Shown here: positions 44,369-54,134 of the stretch, piece by piece | Position numbering within the stretch: position 1 is the stretch's first letter | Layout of the letters: each line of letters starts with the position of its first letter | Origin: Salsipaludibacter sp963812245 | Lineage (GTDB): Bacteria; Actinomycetota; Nitriliruptoria; Nitriliruptorales; Nitriliruptoraceae | Length of the DNA stretch: 64,000 nucleotides | Direction: 5' to 3' | Assembly (NCBI GenBank): GCA_963812245.1 | Contig: CAWEUK010000002.1 | Coordinates: 1,302,001-1,366,000 of the forward strand | Position numbers and translations under genes: made by a program | The notes under the pieces: model-generated | Database searches by the model: none | Seen by the model: only the letters and a program-made list of their open reading frames with translations | What the model was told of the DNA's origin: nothing

Positions 44369-45217
44369 GGCACCAGTTCGTCGTCGCGGCGGCCCCGCAG
44401 GTACGGGTCGACGTCACTGTCGACCCCCGCCCGCCGATCGCGCAGGCGCCGTCGCAGCACGATCGCGTAGCCGATCACCACGATCAGGGTGAACGCCGTC
44501 CACTGCAGGGCGTAGGACAGGTTCTGGGTCGTGTCCAGTGCCGGGACCGGTTGCGGGATCGGCAGCTCGCCGTCGTCGGGGGACTGGGTCGTGAGGTGCA
44601 CCAGCATCGGGGCGAGCGTGCCGGTGACCTGCTCGTCCAGCCGCTGCAGGTCGGCGTGGAAGACCGTGGTCAGCATGCCGGTCTCGGCATCGGTGGGGCC
44701 GAAGGACGGCTGGGACACGGGTGCCTCCAGCCAGCCCACGACCTGGACCTCGCTCGGGATCGGCACGTCTCCCATGGGCGTGGCACCGGCTCCCTGCGCC
44801 GGTGGCACCCAGCCACGACGCACCAGCACGGTCACGTCGTCGAGGCCCTGGTCGACGCTCGGCACCAGCGGGGTCAGCAGGTCGAAGCCGCCCTGGCCGC
44901 CCCAGGACCGGTTGCGCTGGGCAACCTGCTCATCAGCGATCCAGGTCCCGGTGACCACGACCGGGCGTGAACTCCAGCGCCTCGGCGTCGGCGTCGTCGA
45001 AGTCGGCCAGCACCGCCGGCGTGAGCACGTCGGCCAGGGGCACGGGCGCGCGCTCGATGCCCTCGGTGATCTGGGCAGCCGTGGCCTGCTCCTCGCGGTA
45101 CCGACTCCACTGCCACATGGCCAACTGCGGGAACGTGAGCAGGACCGCCAGCACCACGACGTGGGCACTGATCCACCACGGACCCAGCAGCGGGTGGCGA
45201 CGCTCGACGTCACCCAT
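44365..45217 (-). CDS. SURF1 family protein (frameshifted)
   Basis: About 283 residues when a surplus G at 44961-44962 is ignored, giving ALEFTPVVVTGTWIADEQ across the join. Two helices flank an extracytoplasmic domain: GPWWISAHVVVLAVLLTFPQLAMWQW at the N-terminus and YALQWTAFTLIVVIGYAIVL near the C-terminus. Inside are the SURF1 motifs QWSRYREE, GFDLLTPLV and VLVRRGWVPP. SURF1 assists haem insertion into cytochrome c oxidase. It overlaps fdhD and lies 30 bases after glpD. Confidence 0.85.
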
Positions 45218-45247
45218 GACGGTGTGGTGGGCGCGGCACGGAGCGTG

Positions 45248-46951
45248 TCACTGGCTGGCGCCGGTGCGGACGTCCGGAGCGCCCATGCGGGTCGCGTCGG
45301 CAGTCTGGTCGTCGGGCATGCCCTGGGACTCGCGCTCGGCCTTGACCCGGCCGCGGTAGTTCGCCAACTCCCGTTCGGTCGTCTCGTCGTCCCAACCCAG
45401 CTCCGCGGCCATGTGGCCGGCCACGACCGGCGCCGCGGCCAGCCCGCGGTCCCACGACTCGATCGAGATCCGGGTCCGTCGCGTCAGCACGTCGTCAAGG
45501 TGCAGGGCGCCCTCGTGGCTGACGGCGTAGACGACCTCCACCTCGAGGTAGTCGTCGGCCCGAGGCAGGGGCGTGGCCAGTTCCGGTCGCTCCTCGATCA
45601 GTTCGAGCAGTTCCGTCACCAGGGTCCCGTGGCGCTGCAGCAGGTGTTCGATGCGTGCCACGTGCAGCCCCGAGCGGGCGGCCATGTCGTGGCGCTGGTT
45701 CCAGGCGGCGGCGTAGCCCGCGCCGCCCACGATCGGGATGGTGTCGGTGACCGAGTCGGGGACCTTGTCGTCCAGGCCGTGCGCGGCGGCGTCGACGGCG
45801 TCCTTGGCCATCACCCGGTAGGTCGTGTACTTGCCGCCGGCGATGGTGATCAACCCGGCCGCGGCCACCGAGACCGCGTGTTCGCGTGACAACTGGGAGG
45901 TGTCCTCGGACTCGCCCCACAGCAACGGTCGCAGCCCGGCGTAGACCCCGGTGACGTCGTCGTGGGTCAACGGTGTCGTCAGGACCTGGTTGCAGCGATC
46001 GAGCAGGTACTGGATGTCGGTGGCGGAGGCAGCCGGGTGCGACCGGGCCAACTCCCAGTCGGTGTCGGTGGTGCCGATCAGCCAGTGGCGGCCCCACGGG
46101 ATGATGAACAGCACGCTGGTCTCGGTGCGCAGGATCACCCCGGTGTCGGACTGGAACCGATCCCGGGGCACGACCAGGTGGATGCCCTTGGAGGCACGGA
46201 CGTGGATGCGGCCACGGCCAGCCATCTCCTGGATGTCGTCGGCCCAGACCCCGGTGGCGTTGACGACCTGGCGGGCCGCGACCTGGATCACCTCGCCGGT
46301 CTCGAGGTCGGTGGCCTCGACCCCCGACACGCGGTCGCCCTCGCGCAGCAGGTCCGTGACGCGCATCGAGGTGGCCACCGCCGCACCGTTGTCGACGGCG
46401 GTGCGTGCCACCATCATGGTGTGGCGGGCGTCGTCGACCTGGGCGTCCCAGTAGCGCACGGCGCCGACCAGTGACGACCGCCGCAATCCGGGTGCCAGCT
46501 TCAGCGCGCCCGACCGGGTCAGGTGCTGGTGACGGGGCAGGTGCCCGGCGCCACCGAGCGTGTCGTAGAGGGTCAGGCCGGCGGTGACGTAGGGGCGTTC
46601 CCAGCCCAGGTGCGTGAGGGGATAGAGGAACGAGACCGGGCGAACCAGGTGGGGGGCGAGGCGGTGCAGCAGCAGCCCGCGTTCGTGCAGGGCCTCGCGC
46701 ACCAGGCCGAAGTTGAGCTGTTCGAGGTAGCGCAGGCCCCCGTGCACGAGCTTGGACGACCGCGACGAGGTGCCGGCCGCGAGATCGCGTTGTTCGACCA
46801 GGGCCACCGACAGCCCGCGGGTGGCCGCGTCCAGTGCGACCCCGGCGCCGGTCACGCCGCCGCCGATGACCACGATGTCGAAGACCTCGTGGCGCATGCG
46901 CGCCAGCGCCTCGGTGCGTTGGGTCGGGGACAGGGCGGCGGCTGTTGCCAC
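45248..46951 (-). CDS. glpD: Aerobic glycerol-3-phosphate dehydrogenase
   Basis: FAD enzyme that oxidises glycerol-3-phosphate to dihydroxyacetone phosphate and feeds electrons to quinone at the membrane. The 567-residue product has the FAD motif DIVVIGGGVTGAGVALDAATRG, SSRSSKLVHGGLRYLE, GVWADDIQ, TDTDWELA and GGKYTTYRVMAKDAVDAA, followed by the C-terminal helical cap domain. Length and motifs match GlpD. It heads the minus-strand run glpD-SURF1-fdhD-tlpA-ccdA. Confidence 0.94.
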   Translation of the reverse strand: MATAAALSPTQRTEALARMRHEVFDIVVIGGGVTGAGVALDAATRGLSVALVEQRDLAAGTSSRSSKLVHGGLRYLEQLNFGLVREALHERGLLLHRLAPHLVRPVSFLYPLTHLGWERPYVTAGLTLYDTLGGAGHLPRHQHLTRSGALKLAPGLRRSSLVGAVRYWDAQVDDARHTMMVARTAVDNGAAVATSMRVTDLLREGDRVSGVEATDLETGEVIQVAARQVVNATGVWADDIQEMAGRGRIHVRASKGIHLVVPRDRFQSDTGVILRTETSVLFIIPWGRHWLIGTTDTDWELARSHPAASATDIQYLLDRCNQVLTTPLTHDDVTGVYAGLRPLLWGESEDTSQLSREHAVSVAAAGLITIAGGKYTTYRVMAKDAVDAAAHGLDDKVPDSVTDTIPIVGGAGYAAAWNQRHDMAARSGLHVARIEHLLQRHGTLVTELLELIEERPELATPLPRADDYLEVEVVYAVSHEGALHLDDVLTRRTRISIESWDRGLAAAPVVAGHMAAELGWDDETTERELANYRGRVKAERESQGMPDDQTADATRMGAPDVRTGASQ

Positions 46952-47064
46952 GGGAAGACCTCGCTGGACGTGGGGTGGACGGATGGGAGGGGGTCGCCAG
47001 GTCGGCCGCGCAACCGGGCGGTGGTCGGGCGGCCGGCCGTGACCCGGTCGACCGCTGGTGGTGG

Positions 47065-48165
47065 TCAGCCGGTGGTGGGTGCCATCGTGCGGCCGTCGCT
47101 GGCCGTGGTCGCGGGCGTGTCGTCGATCGCGGGCGATCCGGTGGACGCGGTGGTGTCGTGGGTCGCGGGCGATTCGGCGGGACCGGAGGACTGCTCGGGG
47201 GCCGACGATGCCGAGCGCCAGGTCTCGACCAGTGACAGGTACCGGTCGGGTACCTCGATCATGGCGACGTGGCCGACACCGGCGAGGTCGTGGCGGGCGA
47301 TGTCGCCGCGCTGGGTCGTCAGCGCATCCATCGCCGCGCGGGGAACCAGGTGGTCATGGTCACCCCAGATGAGCAGGATGTCGGCCGTGATCGCACGCGT
47401 GGCGGCGCGAATGGCGCCGTGGCGAACGGTGAGCCATGTCACGAGGTCCCGGGTGGCATGGCTCAGGCTCGCCGAGCGCCAGTCCCGACCCATGCCCTCC
47501 CTGGTCTGGGTGATGGCAACTTCCTCGAGTGGGGGTCGGAAGGACTCCCCGTCGCCCGAGACCAGCTCCTGGACGCGCCTGGACATCTCCTCTGGCGTGG
47601 AGCCGGCATAGGCACGGCGCAGTGCCTTGAGCGTGGCGCCTCGCGCCACCCTGAAGGCCGCGAACTGCAGGAACATGGCAGTGTCCATCTGCAGGATGGC
47701 GGACAGCTGTCGGGTCGGCATGGCCGGCGACACCAGGACCAGCCGTTGCACCCGATCAGGGTGGCGACCGGCGAGCAGCGTCGACAACAGGCCACCCATC
47801 GAGTTGCCGTGGACCTCGGCGCGATCCCAGCCCAGGGCGTCGAGCAGGCGGACCAGGAAGGTGAGCTGGGGCGTCATGTGGGCCGCCTCTGGCAGGGGCG
47901 GCTCGGTGTCGCCGAAGCCCGGCAGGTCCATGGCCACGACGGGGGCGTGCTGGGCCAGCCCGGCGATCACCTCGAGCCAGTTCGTGGACGCACCGCCCAG
48001 GCCATGCACGAGCAGGATCGGGGTCGCGGCCGGATCGGCGTCGTCGTTGCCGACACTGGCGGGGTCGGCCCGCAGCAGGTTGACGCGGACGTCGTCGATG
48101 GTGATGCTGTCCGACCGGATGCCGGCCCAGCGGGGATCACGGTTTCCCCAGTCGAGTTCGATCAT
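47065..48165 (-). CDS. Alpha/beta hydrolase
   Basis: A 366-residue alpha/beta-hydrolase. It shows ILLVHGLGGASTNWLEV (oxyanion region), DLPGFGDTEPP, the nucleophile elbow VHGNSMGG with Ser122, LLIWGDHDHLVP for the acid and VGHVAMIEVP for the catalytic His. A Ser/Thr/Pro tail of about 50 residues follows. ATG 48165 has AGGAG 8 bases upstream and starts the conserved domain. Substrate is unknown; the fold is close to lipid and ester hydrolases. Confidence 0.85.
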   Translation of the reverse strand: MIELDWGNRDPRWAGIRSDSITIDDVRVNLLRADPASVGNDDADPAATPILLVHGLGGASTNWLEVIAGLAQHAPVVAMDLPGFGDTEPPLPEAAHMTPQLTFLVRLLDALGWDRAEVHGNSMGGLLSTLLAGRHPDRVQRLVLVSPAMPTRQLSAILQMDTAMFLQFAAFRVARGATLKALRRAYAGSTPEEMSRRVQELVSGDGESFRPPLEEVAITQTREGMGRDWRSASLSHATRDLVTWLTVRHGAIRAATRAITADILLIWGDHDHLVPRAAMDALTTQRGDIARHDLAGVGHVAMIEVPDRYLSLVETWRSASSAPEQSSGPAESPATHDTTASTGSPAIDDTPATTASDGRTMAPTTG

Positions 48166-48351
48166 CTGCGCGGCTCCTGGTGGGTCGGGTCGTGTGCCGG
48201 GCAGGGTATTGGGCACGAGGCACCGACGATGACGCCCGCGGTGTGCCGGGGCGCGCCCACTGGCAGTGCCTCCACGGCTTTGTCACAGGCCGTCCGTATG
48301 GTCGTGGTCGAACTGGTGCAGCACCGACAAACCGCCGCCCTGGAGGCCCCG

Positions 48352-49560
48352 ATGCCCGTTTCGGCCTGGACCATCCTCGTCGTCGTGATCGTCGCCGCTG
48401 CCGTCGCGGTGTACGTCGCCACACGGGCCATGCTGACGCGGCAGGCGGCCGCGACGGCGCAGGTCGCGGCCGACCTGCGCGAGGAGGTCGTGATCCAGCG
48501 CGAGGCGCTCGAGCGGCGCAGCGACCGGGTCGTCGTCGATGCCGTCGACACCGTCGTGGCACTCGCGGCCGAACGGCTGGGCACCGAGACGGCGCGGGGC
48601 CAGGCGATGCTGGCCGAGCGCGACCGCACCCTGGACGAACGCGCGGCCCGGATGACCGACGAGTTCAACCGGATGCGGGAACTGGTCACCGAACTCGATC
48701 GCGAACGCAGCAAGGGCATGGGTGACCTCGAGGCGCGCCTGACCGAGGCCTCCCGGGCCACGGGCGACCTCGCCCGCACGACCGGTGCGCTCAAGGAGGC
48801 GTTGGCGTCGTCGCGGTCACGCGGGCAGTGGGGCGAGCGCATGGCCGAGGACGTCCTGCGTGCGGCCGGGTTCTGCGAAGGCATCAACTACGTCCTGCAG
48901 CAGTCGACCGCGCATGGGCGACCCGATGTGACGTTCCTGCTGCCGGCCGGGCGCCACCTGCACATGGACGTCAAGTTCCCGTTGGACAACTACCTGCGAC
49001 ACCTCGAGGCCACGACGGATGCCGAGCGGGATCGCCACCTGCAGGCGTTCGTGCGTGACGCTCGCAACCGGGTCCGAGAACTGGCTCGCCGCGACTACAA
49101 CGACACGACCGAGGGCAGTCTCGACCAGGTCCTGCTGTTCATGCCCAACGAGCACGTCTACGCCTTCCTGCACGATGCTGCGCCGACGCTGCTCGACGAG
49201 GCGCTGGCGTCGCGCGTCGTGCTGTGCTCGCCCGTCACGTTGTTCGCCGTACTGGCCGTCATCCGCCAGACCGTCGACGACCACATGACCGAGCAACGAT
49301 CGGCCGAGATCCTCGACGCCCTCAACGAGTTCACCGACCAGTGGGACCGGTTCACGGCCCACCTCGAAAAGGTCGGGGACCGCATCACGTCGGCCCAGCG
49401 CGCCTACGACGAGGTCAATGGCGTCCGGCGGCGCCAACTCGAGCGCAAACTCGACCGCGTCGACGACCTGCGTCGCGACCAGGGGGCCGCCGCGGTGTTG
49501 GCACTGGCGCCACCCCCCGATGACGCCAGTACCGATGCGGACGGCTCCGTGGCCAGTTGA
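48352..49560 (+). CDS. rmuC: DNA recombination protein RmuC
   Basis: A 402-residue protein: an N-terminal membrane helix (SAWTILVVVIVAAAVAVYVAT), a coiled coil of about 120 residues, then the RmuC nuclease-like domain with GQWGERMAEDVLRAAGFCEGINYVLQ (in parts), RPDVTFLLPAGRHLHMDVKFPLDNYLR and VLLFMPNEHVYAFLHDA. The DxK-type site fits a PD-(D/E)xK nuclease. RmuC limits inversions at short inverted repeats. ATG 48352 has GGAGG 5 bases upstream. Confidence 0.92.
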   Translation: MPVSAWTILVVVIVAAAVAVYVATRAMLTRQAAATAQVAADLREEVVIQREALERRSDRVVVDAVDTVVALAAERLGTETARGQAMLAERDRTLDERAARMTDEFNRMRELVTELDRERSKGMGDLEARLTEASRATGDLARTTGALKEALASSRSRGQWGERMAEDVLRAAGFCEGINYVLQQSTAHGRPDVTFLLPAGRHLHMDVKFPLDNYLRHLEATTDAERDRHLQAFVRDARNRVRELARRDYNDTTEGSLDQVLLFMPNEHVYAFLHDAAPTLLDEALASRVVLCSPVTLFAVLAVIRQTVDDHMTEQRSAEILDALNEFTDQWDRFTAHLEKVGDRITSAQRAYDEVNGVRRRQLERKLDRVDDLRRDQGAAAVLALAPPPDDASTDADGSVAS

Positions 49561-49562
49561 GC

Positions 49563-49576
49563 CCGGCCCGGGCCGG
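49563..49576 (+). terminator. Palindrome after rmuC
   Basis: CCGGCCCGGGCCGG, a perfect 14-base palindrome two bases after the stop, may form a hairpin. The rest of the 180-base gap to the permease gene shows only a TACCTT (about 49653) that might be a -10 box. Confidence 0.35.
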
Positions 49577-49740
49577 TGGCCCCCAATTCCCCGCCTGCCG
49601 CGGCGAACCAACGTTGCCGTCCGCAGACGGCTTCGCTGCCGACGCCCACCACTACCTTGGGGGTCCCCGGATCGTCGAGGAGTTGCCATCGGTGCACCGC
49701 TGACACACGACCGAGACTGTCGACGACCTGAGCCTGCTCA

Positions 49741-51498
49741 GTGAGCGGCGACGCCTGGATCACGGTCGTGGTCATGGTGCTCACCTTCGGCATGTTGGCG
49801 TGGGACCGCCTGGCCCCGTCGGCCGTCGTGCTGATGGCCGCCGTCACCCTGCTCATCACCGGTGTGATCGACACCGCACAGGCGCTGTCGGGATTCGCGA
49901 ATCCAGCACCGATCACCGTTGCTGCCCTGTACGTGCTGGCCCGCGCCGCCGAGAAGACCGGCATGCTCAGTCCGTTGACCGCACGGCTGCTCGGCAAGGG
50001 CCAGGGCCGCGTGGACCTGGCGCGCCTGGCGGTCCCGGCAGCCGGTGCCTCGGCGTTCCTCAACAACACGCCGCTGGTGGCGATGATGACGCCCGACATC
50101 GTGTCGCTGACCCAACGTCGTGGACTGGCCGCATCGCGCTTCCTGATGCCGTTGTCGTTCGCCGCCATCCTGGGTGGGACCATGACGGTGCTGGGCACGT
50201 CCACCAACCTGGTCGTGTCCGGCCTGCTGGCCGAGAGCGGTCAGGCCGAACTGGGCCTGTTCGAGGTCACCCCGATCGGTGGCCCGGTCGCCCTGGTCGG
50301 GATGGTGGTCCTGATCCTGGTGTCGTGGCGTCTCGTCCCGATCCGCTCCACCGCCCAGGAACAGGCGCAGCAGGAGATCCGTGAGTTCGTCGTGACCATG
50401 GAGGTGATGCAGGGCGGGTCCTACGACGGTGTCCCCATCAACGACACGGACCTGATCGGTCGTCGTCACGTCTTCCTGGTGCAGCTGACGCAGGGCGATC
50501 GAACGATGGCACCGGTGGACCTGGACACCGTCCTGCAGCCGGGCGATCGGCTCACGTTCGTCGGCGAGGTCACCCAGATCGTGGGCCTGTACCGACTTGG
50601 AGGGCTGCGATCGACCTCCCAGAAGCACCTGGATCGCGTCGCGGAACCCGGCCACAGCCTCTTCGTGGCCGTGGTGGGCCGCACCTCGCCGTTGGCGGGC
50701 CACCAACTGGCCGACATCGCCTTCCTGGGTCGCTACCAGGCTGCCGTGCTCGCCATCCACCGCGACGGGCACCGGATCACCGCAGACCCGCGCGAGGTGC
50801 GGTTCCGGCCGGGCGACGCGTTGATGGTGCTGGCGGGACCGCAGTTCCAGACCAACTGGTCCGAACGCCGTGACTTCCTGCTCATCTCGCGACTGGGCGG
50901 GGATCCGCCGACGGCGTCGCGACGGGCGCCGGTGGTGGCGGCGATCACGGTCATCATGGTCGTGGTCGCAGCGCTTGGCATCCTGTCGATCCTCGAAGCG
51001 GCGTTGCTGGCTGCCGGGGCGCTGGTCGCGACGCGCGTGCTCACGTCCAACGAGGTCCGCGACGCCATCGACTTCGACGTGATCATCCTGATCGCGGCAT
51101 CGTTCGCGCTGGGCGCGGCCATGGCGACCACGGGACTGGCCACCAGTCTGGCGAACGTCATCATTGCCTCGTTCGACCAGTTCGGCACCGTCGGCGTGGT
51201 CTTCGGTCTGCTGCTGGCCATGGCAATCATCACCGAACTGGTCACGAACAACGCTGCCGTGATCGTCGTCTTTCCCATCGCCATGTCGTTGGCGGCCACG
51301 ACCGGACTGGACTCGCGCACGCTGGCCATCGCCATCGGAGTGGTCGCGTCGTGTTCCTTCCTGACACCCATCGGCTACCAGACCAACACGATCGTGTACG
51401 GCCCCGGTGGCTATCGATTCACCGACTATGCCCGGGTCGGCTGGCCGCTGACGTTCACCGTCCTGGCGATGGCCACGGCGATCGTCACCTCCATGTGA
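49741..51498 (+). CDS. SLC13/DASS-type permease with two RCK_C (TrkA-C) domains
   Basis: A 585-residue membrane protein. Helices of the anion transporter fold lie at both ends, with FLNNTPLVAMM and LGTSTNLVVSGLLAE in the first repeat and ELVTNNAAVIVVFPIAMSLA and PIGYQTNTIVYGPGGY in the second. Two cytoplasmic RCK_C domains (residues about 215-380) sit between them. Relatives carry sulphate, dicarboxylates or other divalent anions with Na+; the ligand of the regulatory domains is unknown. GTG 49741 is the first usable start. Confidence 0.88.
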   Translation: MSGDAWITVVVMVLTFGMLAWDRLAPSAVVLMAAVTLLITGVIDTAQALSGFANPAPITVAALYVLARAAEKTGMLSPLTARLLGKGQGRVDLARLAVPAAGASAFLNNTPLVAMMTPDIVSLTQRRGLAASRFLMPLSFAAILGGTMTVLGTSTNLVVSGLLAESGQAELGLFEVTPIGGPVALVGMVVLILVSWRLVPIRSTAQEQAQQEIREFVVTMEVMQGGSYDGVPINDTDLIGRRHVFLVQLTQGDRTMAPVDLDTVLQPGDRLTFVGEVTQIVGLYRLGGLRSTSQKHLDRVAEPGHSLFVAVVGRTSPLAGHQLADIAFLGRYQAAVLAIHRDGHRITADPREVRFRPGDALMVLAGPQFQTNWSERRDFLLISRLGGDPPTASRRAPVVAAITVIMVVVAALGILSILEAALLAAGALVATRVLTSNEVRDAIDFDVIILIAASFALGAAMATTGLATSLANVIIASFDQFGTVGVVFGLLLAMAIITELVTNNAAVIVVFPIAMSLAATTGLDSRTLAIAIGVVASCSFLTPIGYQTNTIVYGPGGYRFTDYARVGWPLTFTVLAMATAIVTSM

Positions 51499-51682
51499 GG
51501 CAGCACCGTTGCGTGCAGCGCCCATCCCTGCGCGGTCGCAGCACGATGCGATGTATCTGTCACAGTGCCCGTGCACTCTCGACGCATGCACCCCCCGTCG
51601 CCACCAGGGGGCGGGGTGCCCGCAGCATCCACATCGCTCGCACCTTCCACATCGCTCGCACCTTCCACAGGGGGAACCACCA

Positions 51683-53212
51683 ATGCCATCGGACCAGCCC
51701 ACACCAACCTCGGCCGTCGTCGAGCGCGTCACCCGCGCCAAGCAGCAGGCCGAGAAGAATTTGTTCGCCATCCCGGGTGTCCACACCGTCGGGGTCGGCT
51801 TCAAACGAGTCAACGGCAAGCTGACCGACGAGGTCGCCGTGCTCGTGTACGTCGACCGCAAGTTGCCAGTCGAGGAACTGCGCCCCGGGTGGCTGGTGCC
51901 CGACTCCGTCGAGGGCTTCGGCGCCGACGAACCCGTGCACACCGATGTCGTCGAGCGTCCTCGCGCCGTCGAGTACAACCACCTTGCCGACGGCAGCCTG
52001 GCCACGCGCGTCCGGCCGGTTCCGGGTGGACGCAGCATCGAGGGCAACAACGGTGGCGGCACGCTGGGGGGATGGGTGTGGGACGACCTCAACGACCAGC
52101 CCGTCCTGTTGAGCAACAACCACGTCCTTGGCGGCGTCGTGGGCGCCAACGTCTACCAGCCATGGGGTTCGACCAGTCTCGCCGACCAGATCGCCGACAA
52201 CGTGCGCACCGGCACGCTCGATGCCACGATCGCGGCGCCGACCGACGCCGCCCACGTGACCTACGAGATCGAGGGCGTGGGCCCCGCCGTCTACGAGACG
52301 ACGGCGCCAGTGCTCGGCATGGCGGTGGAGAAGTCCGGTGCCACGACCGAGCACACCACCGGCACGATCGTCGCCGTGAACCTCAGCCTGGGGCACAACG
52401 GGTCGACCGCCGACTTCGAGGTCGATCCCGACGCCGGGGTCGCCAAGATGGCCTACTTCGGTGACTCGGGGTCGCTCATCGTGGAGCGCGAGCACCCCGA
52501 CGGCGAGAGTTGGAAGCGAGTGGTCGGCCTGTTGTGGGGCGGTGTCCCGTCCGAGAACAACGCCTATGCGCACCCGATCGAGGACGTCTTCGCGGACCTC
52601 GACCTGACCACGATCTGCTCGGGCCTGATCGCCCAGGTGTTGGACAACTTCTTCGCCGACGAGGATGACTTCGCGCTGTCGCGTCGCGACCTCCCACGCC
52701 TGGTGGAACAGCCCGTGTGGCTGCCGCGACCGCTGCCCGGACCCGTCTCACCGGGGCGGGTGCTGCGCCAACCGCCCAACGTCCCCCTGGACGTCACGGT
52801 CGGCGCTGGCGCCAACATCACCCGTCGCATCCGGTCAGGGTGGAGCCGAGTCGTCGAACTCCCTCGCCAGCGCGGGCTCGCGCGTGACGTCGAGGCGGCC
52901 GTGAAGGGCACCCAACGTGGCAAGGACGTGGCTGCCCTGGTGCAGACCCACCGGGTCCCACTGGCTCGTCTGGCCATGGATCGCAATGCCCGACGGGTGG
53001 TCGAGAAGGCGGCAGCACCCTTCCTCAAGGGACTGTGGTCGGCCGAGGAGGTCCTGTCCAAGCCGGTGACGCGCGAGGACGCGGAGCGCTTCCGGCGCGC
53101 CCTGGCGGTCGTCGAACAGGACGAATCGCTGGGCGACCTGGTCGAGACGGCGCGCGCGCTGCTCGACGATCTGCCCGGCCAGACCCTGCAGGAGGTGTTG
53201 CAACGCCGGTAG
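51683..53212 (+). CDS. Trypsin-fold serine peptidase without signal peptide
   Basis: A 509-residue protein. Residues about 20-75 form an ACT/ferredoxin-like start (AIPGVHTVGVGFKRVNGKLTDEVAVLVYVDRKLP). The chymotrypsin-fold domain follows, with triad His147 (SNNHVLGG), Asp180 (TLDATIA) and Ser262 (YFGDSGSLI). A helical C-terminus with ALLDDLPGQTLQEVLQ has no membrane segment. There is no signal peptide, so a cytoplasmic location is likely, unusual for this fold. ATG 51683 has an AGGGGG ribosome site 8 bases upstream. Upstream, CACATCGCTCGCACCTTC is duplicated at about 51629 and 51647. Confidence 0.75.
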   Translation: MPSDQPTPTSAVVERVTRAKQQAEKNLFAIPGVHTVGVGFKRVNGKLTDEVAVLVYVDRKLPVEELRPGWLVPDSVEGFGADEPVHTDVVERPRAVEYNHLADGSLATRVRPVPGGRSIEGNNGGGTLGGWVWDDLNDQPVLLSNNHVLGGVVGANVYQPWGSTSLADQIADNVRTGTLDATIAAPTDAAHVTYEIEGVGPAVYETTAPVLGMAVEKSGATTEHTTGTIVAVNLSLGHNGSTADFEVDPDAGVAKMAYFGDSGSLIVEREHPDGESWKRVVGLLWGGVPSENNAYAHPIEDVFADLDLTTICSGLIAQVLDNFFADEDDFALSRRDLPRLVEQPVWLPRPLPGPVSPGRVLRQPPNVPLDVTVGAGANITRRIRSGWSRVVELPRQRGLARDVEAAVKGTQRGKDVAALVQTHRVPLARLAMDRNARRVVEKAAAPFLKGLWSAEEVLSKPVTREDAERFRRALAVVEQDESLGDLVETARALLDDLPGQTLQEVLQRR

Positions 53213-53271
53213 TGCGGGTGCGCCGGCGCCGGTCGTGCCATGCTGGAGGTCTTCGATGACTGGACCCAGGT

Positions 53272-54034
53272 GTGGTCACACCCAACGCGCATGACACGGA
53301 TGCAGGTGGCGATGCCGGCCTGCTGACGGCGAAGGCAGCCCTTCGCGAGCAGGTGTGGTCGGCCCTGGCGGATGCCGGGGCCGGCCGATTTCCCGGCATC
53401 CGTCATCGAATCCCCAACTTCGTGGGGGCGGAGGCCGCCGCCCAACGGCTTGCGGACACGCCGTCGTGGCGTCGGGCCACCGTGGTCAAGTGCAATCCCG
53501 ACTCGCCGCAGTGGCCGGTGCGCACCCAGGCGCTGCGTGACGGCAAGGTCGTCGTGATGGCCGTGCCACGGCTGGCCTCGCTGCCGCCGTTCATGGTGCT
53601 GGACCCCGATGATCTCGATGTCTCCCCGCGGCAGGCCAGTTCGATCAAGGGATCGTCACAGCACGCCAGGCCAGCCGACGTGGCCGACCTCGACCAGATC
53701 GACCTGGTGGTCCAGGGATGTGTCGGCGTGGACCTGCAGGGTCATCGCCTGGGCAAGGGTGGGGGATTCGCCGATCTCGAGTTCGCCATCACGGCGGCCG
53801 CCGGCATCCTGCATCGTGACGTCGTCGTGGCCACGACCGTGCACGACGTGCAGGTGCTGGACCACGAGGTGCCCACCGGCCAGTCACGACGTCGGGCTCG
53901 ACCTGGTCGTGACACCCTCCCGAGTGATCGAGGTGGTGCGGTCTGGCTCGCGCCAGACCCACCTCGATCCCGATCTCCTCACGGCGCAGAAGCGGGCGGC
54001 GATCCCCCTGCTGGCGCAGGTGCTCGACACGTGA
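53272..54034 (+). CDS. 5-formyltetrahydrofolate cyclo-ligase-like protein (frameshifted)
   Basis: About 253 residues after ignoring a surplus C at 53880-53881, giving EVPTGSHDVGLDLVVTPSRVIEV across the join. Family features are AALREQVWSAL at the N-terminus, a central KVVVMAVPRL, and GHRLGKGGGFADLEFAI, the conserved Gly-rich loop of MTHFS-type enzymes. Substrate-binding residues typical of true MTHFS are weak, and the family also contains RNA-binding or thiamine-related members, so the activity is uncertain. Start GTG 53272 is the earliest option. Confidence 0.72.
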
Positions 54035-54061
54035 GTCGCTGGCGGGAATGACTGCCGCGCG

Positions 54062-54110
54062 AGGCGGGGTGGCGCGGGGCGGAGTGGCGCGCGGCGGAGT
54101 GGCGCGGGGG
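54062..54110. repeat. 15-bp GC-rich tandem repeat
   Basis: GTGGCGCG-centred units start 15 bases apart (54068, 54083, 54098) in the gap between convergent genes. The unit GGCGGAGTGGCGCGG is similar in composition to, but different from, the 38.2-kb repeat. Confidence 0.65.
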
Positions 54111-54134
54111 AGGGGTGCGCCAACCTGCCGGTCA

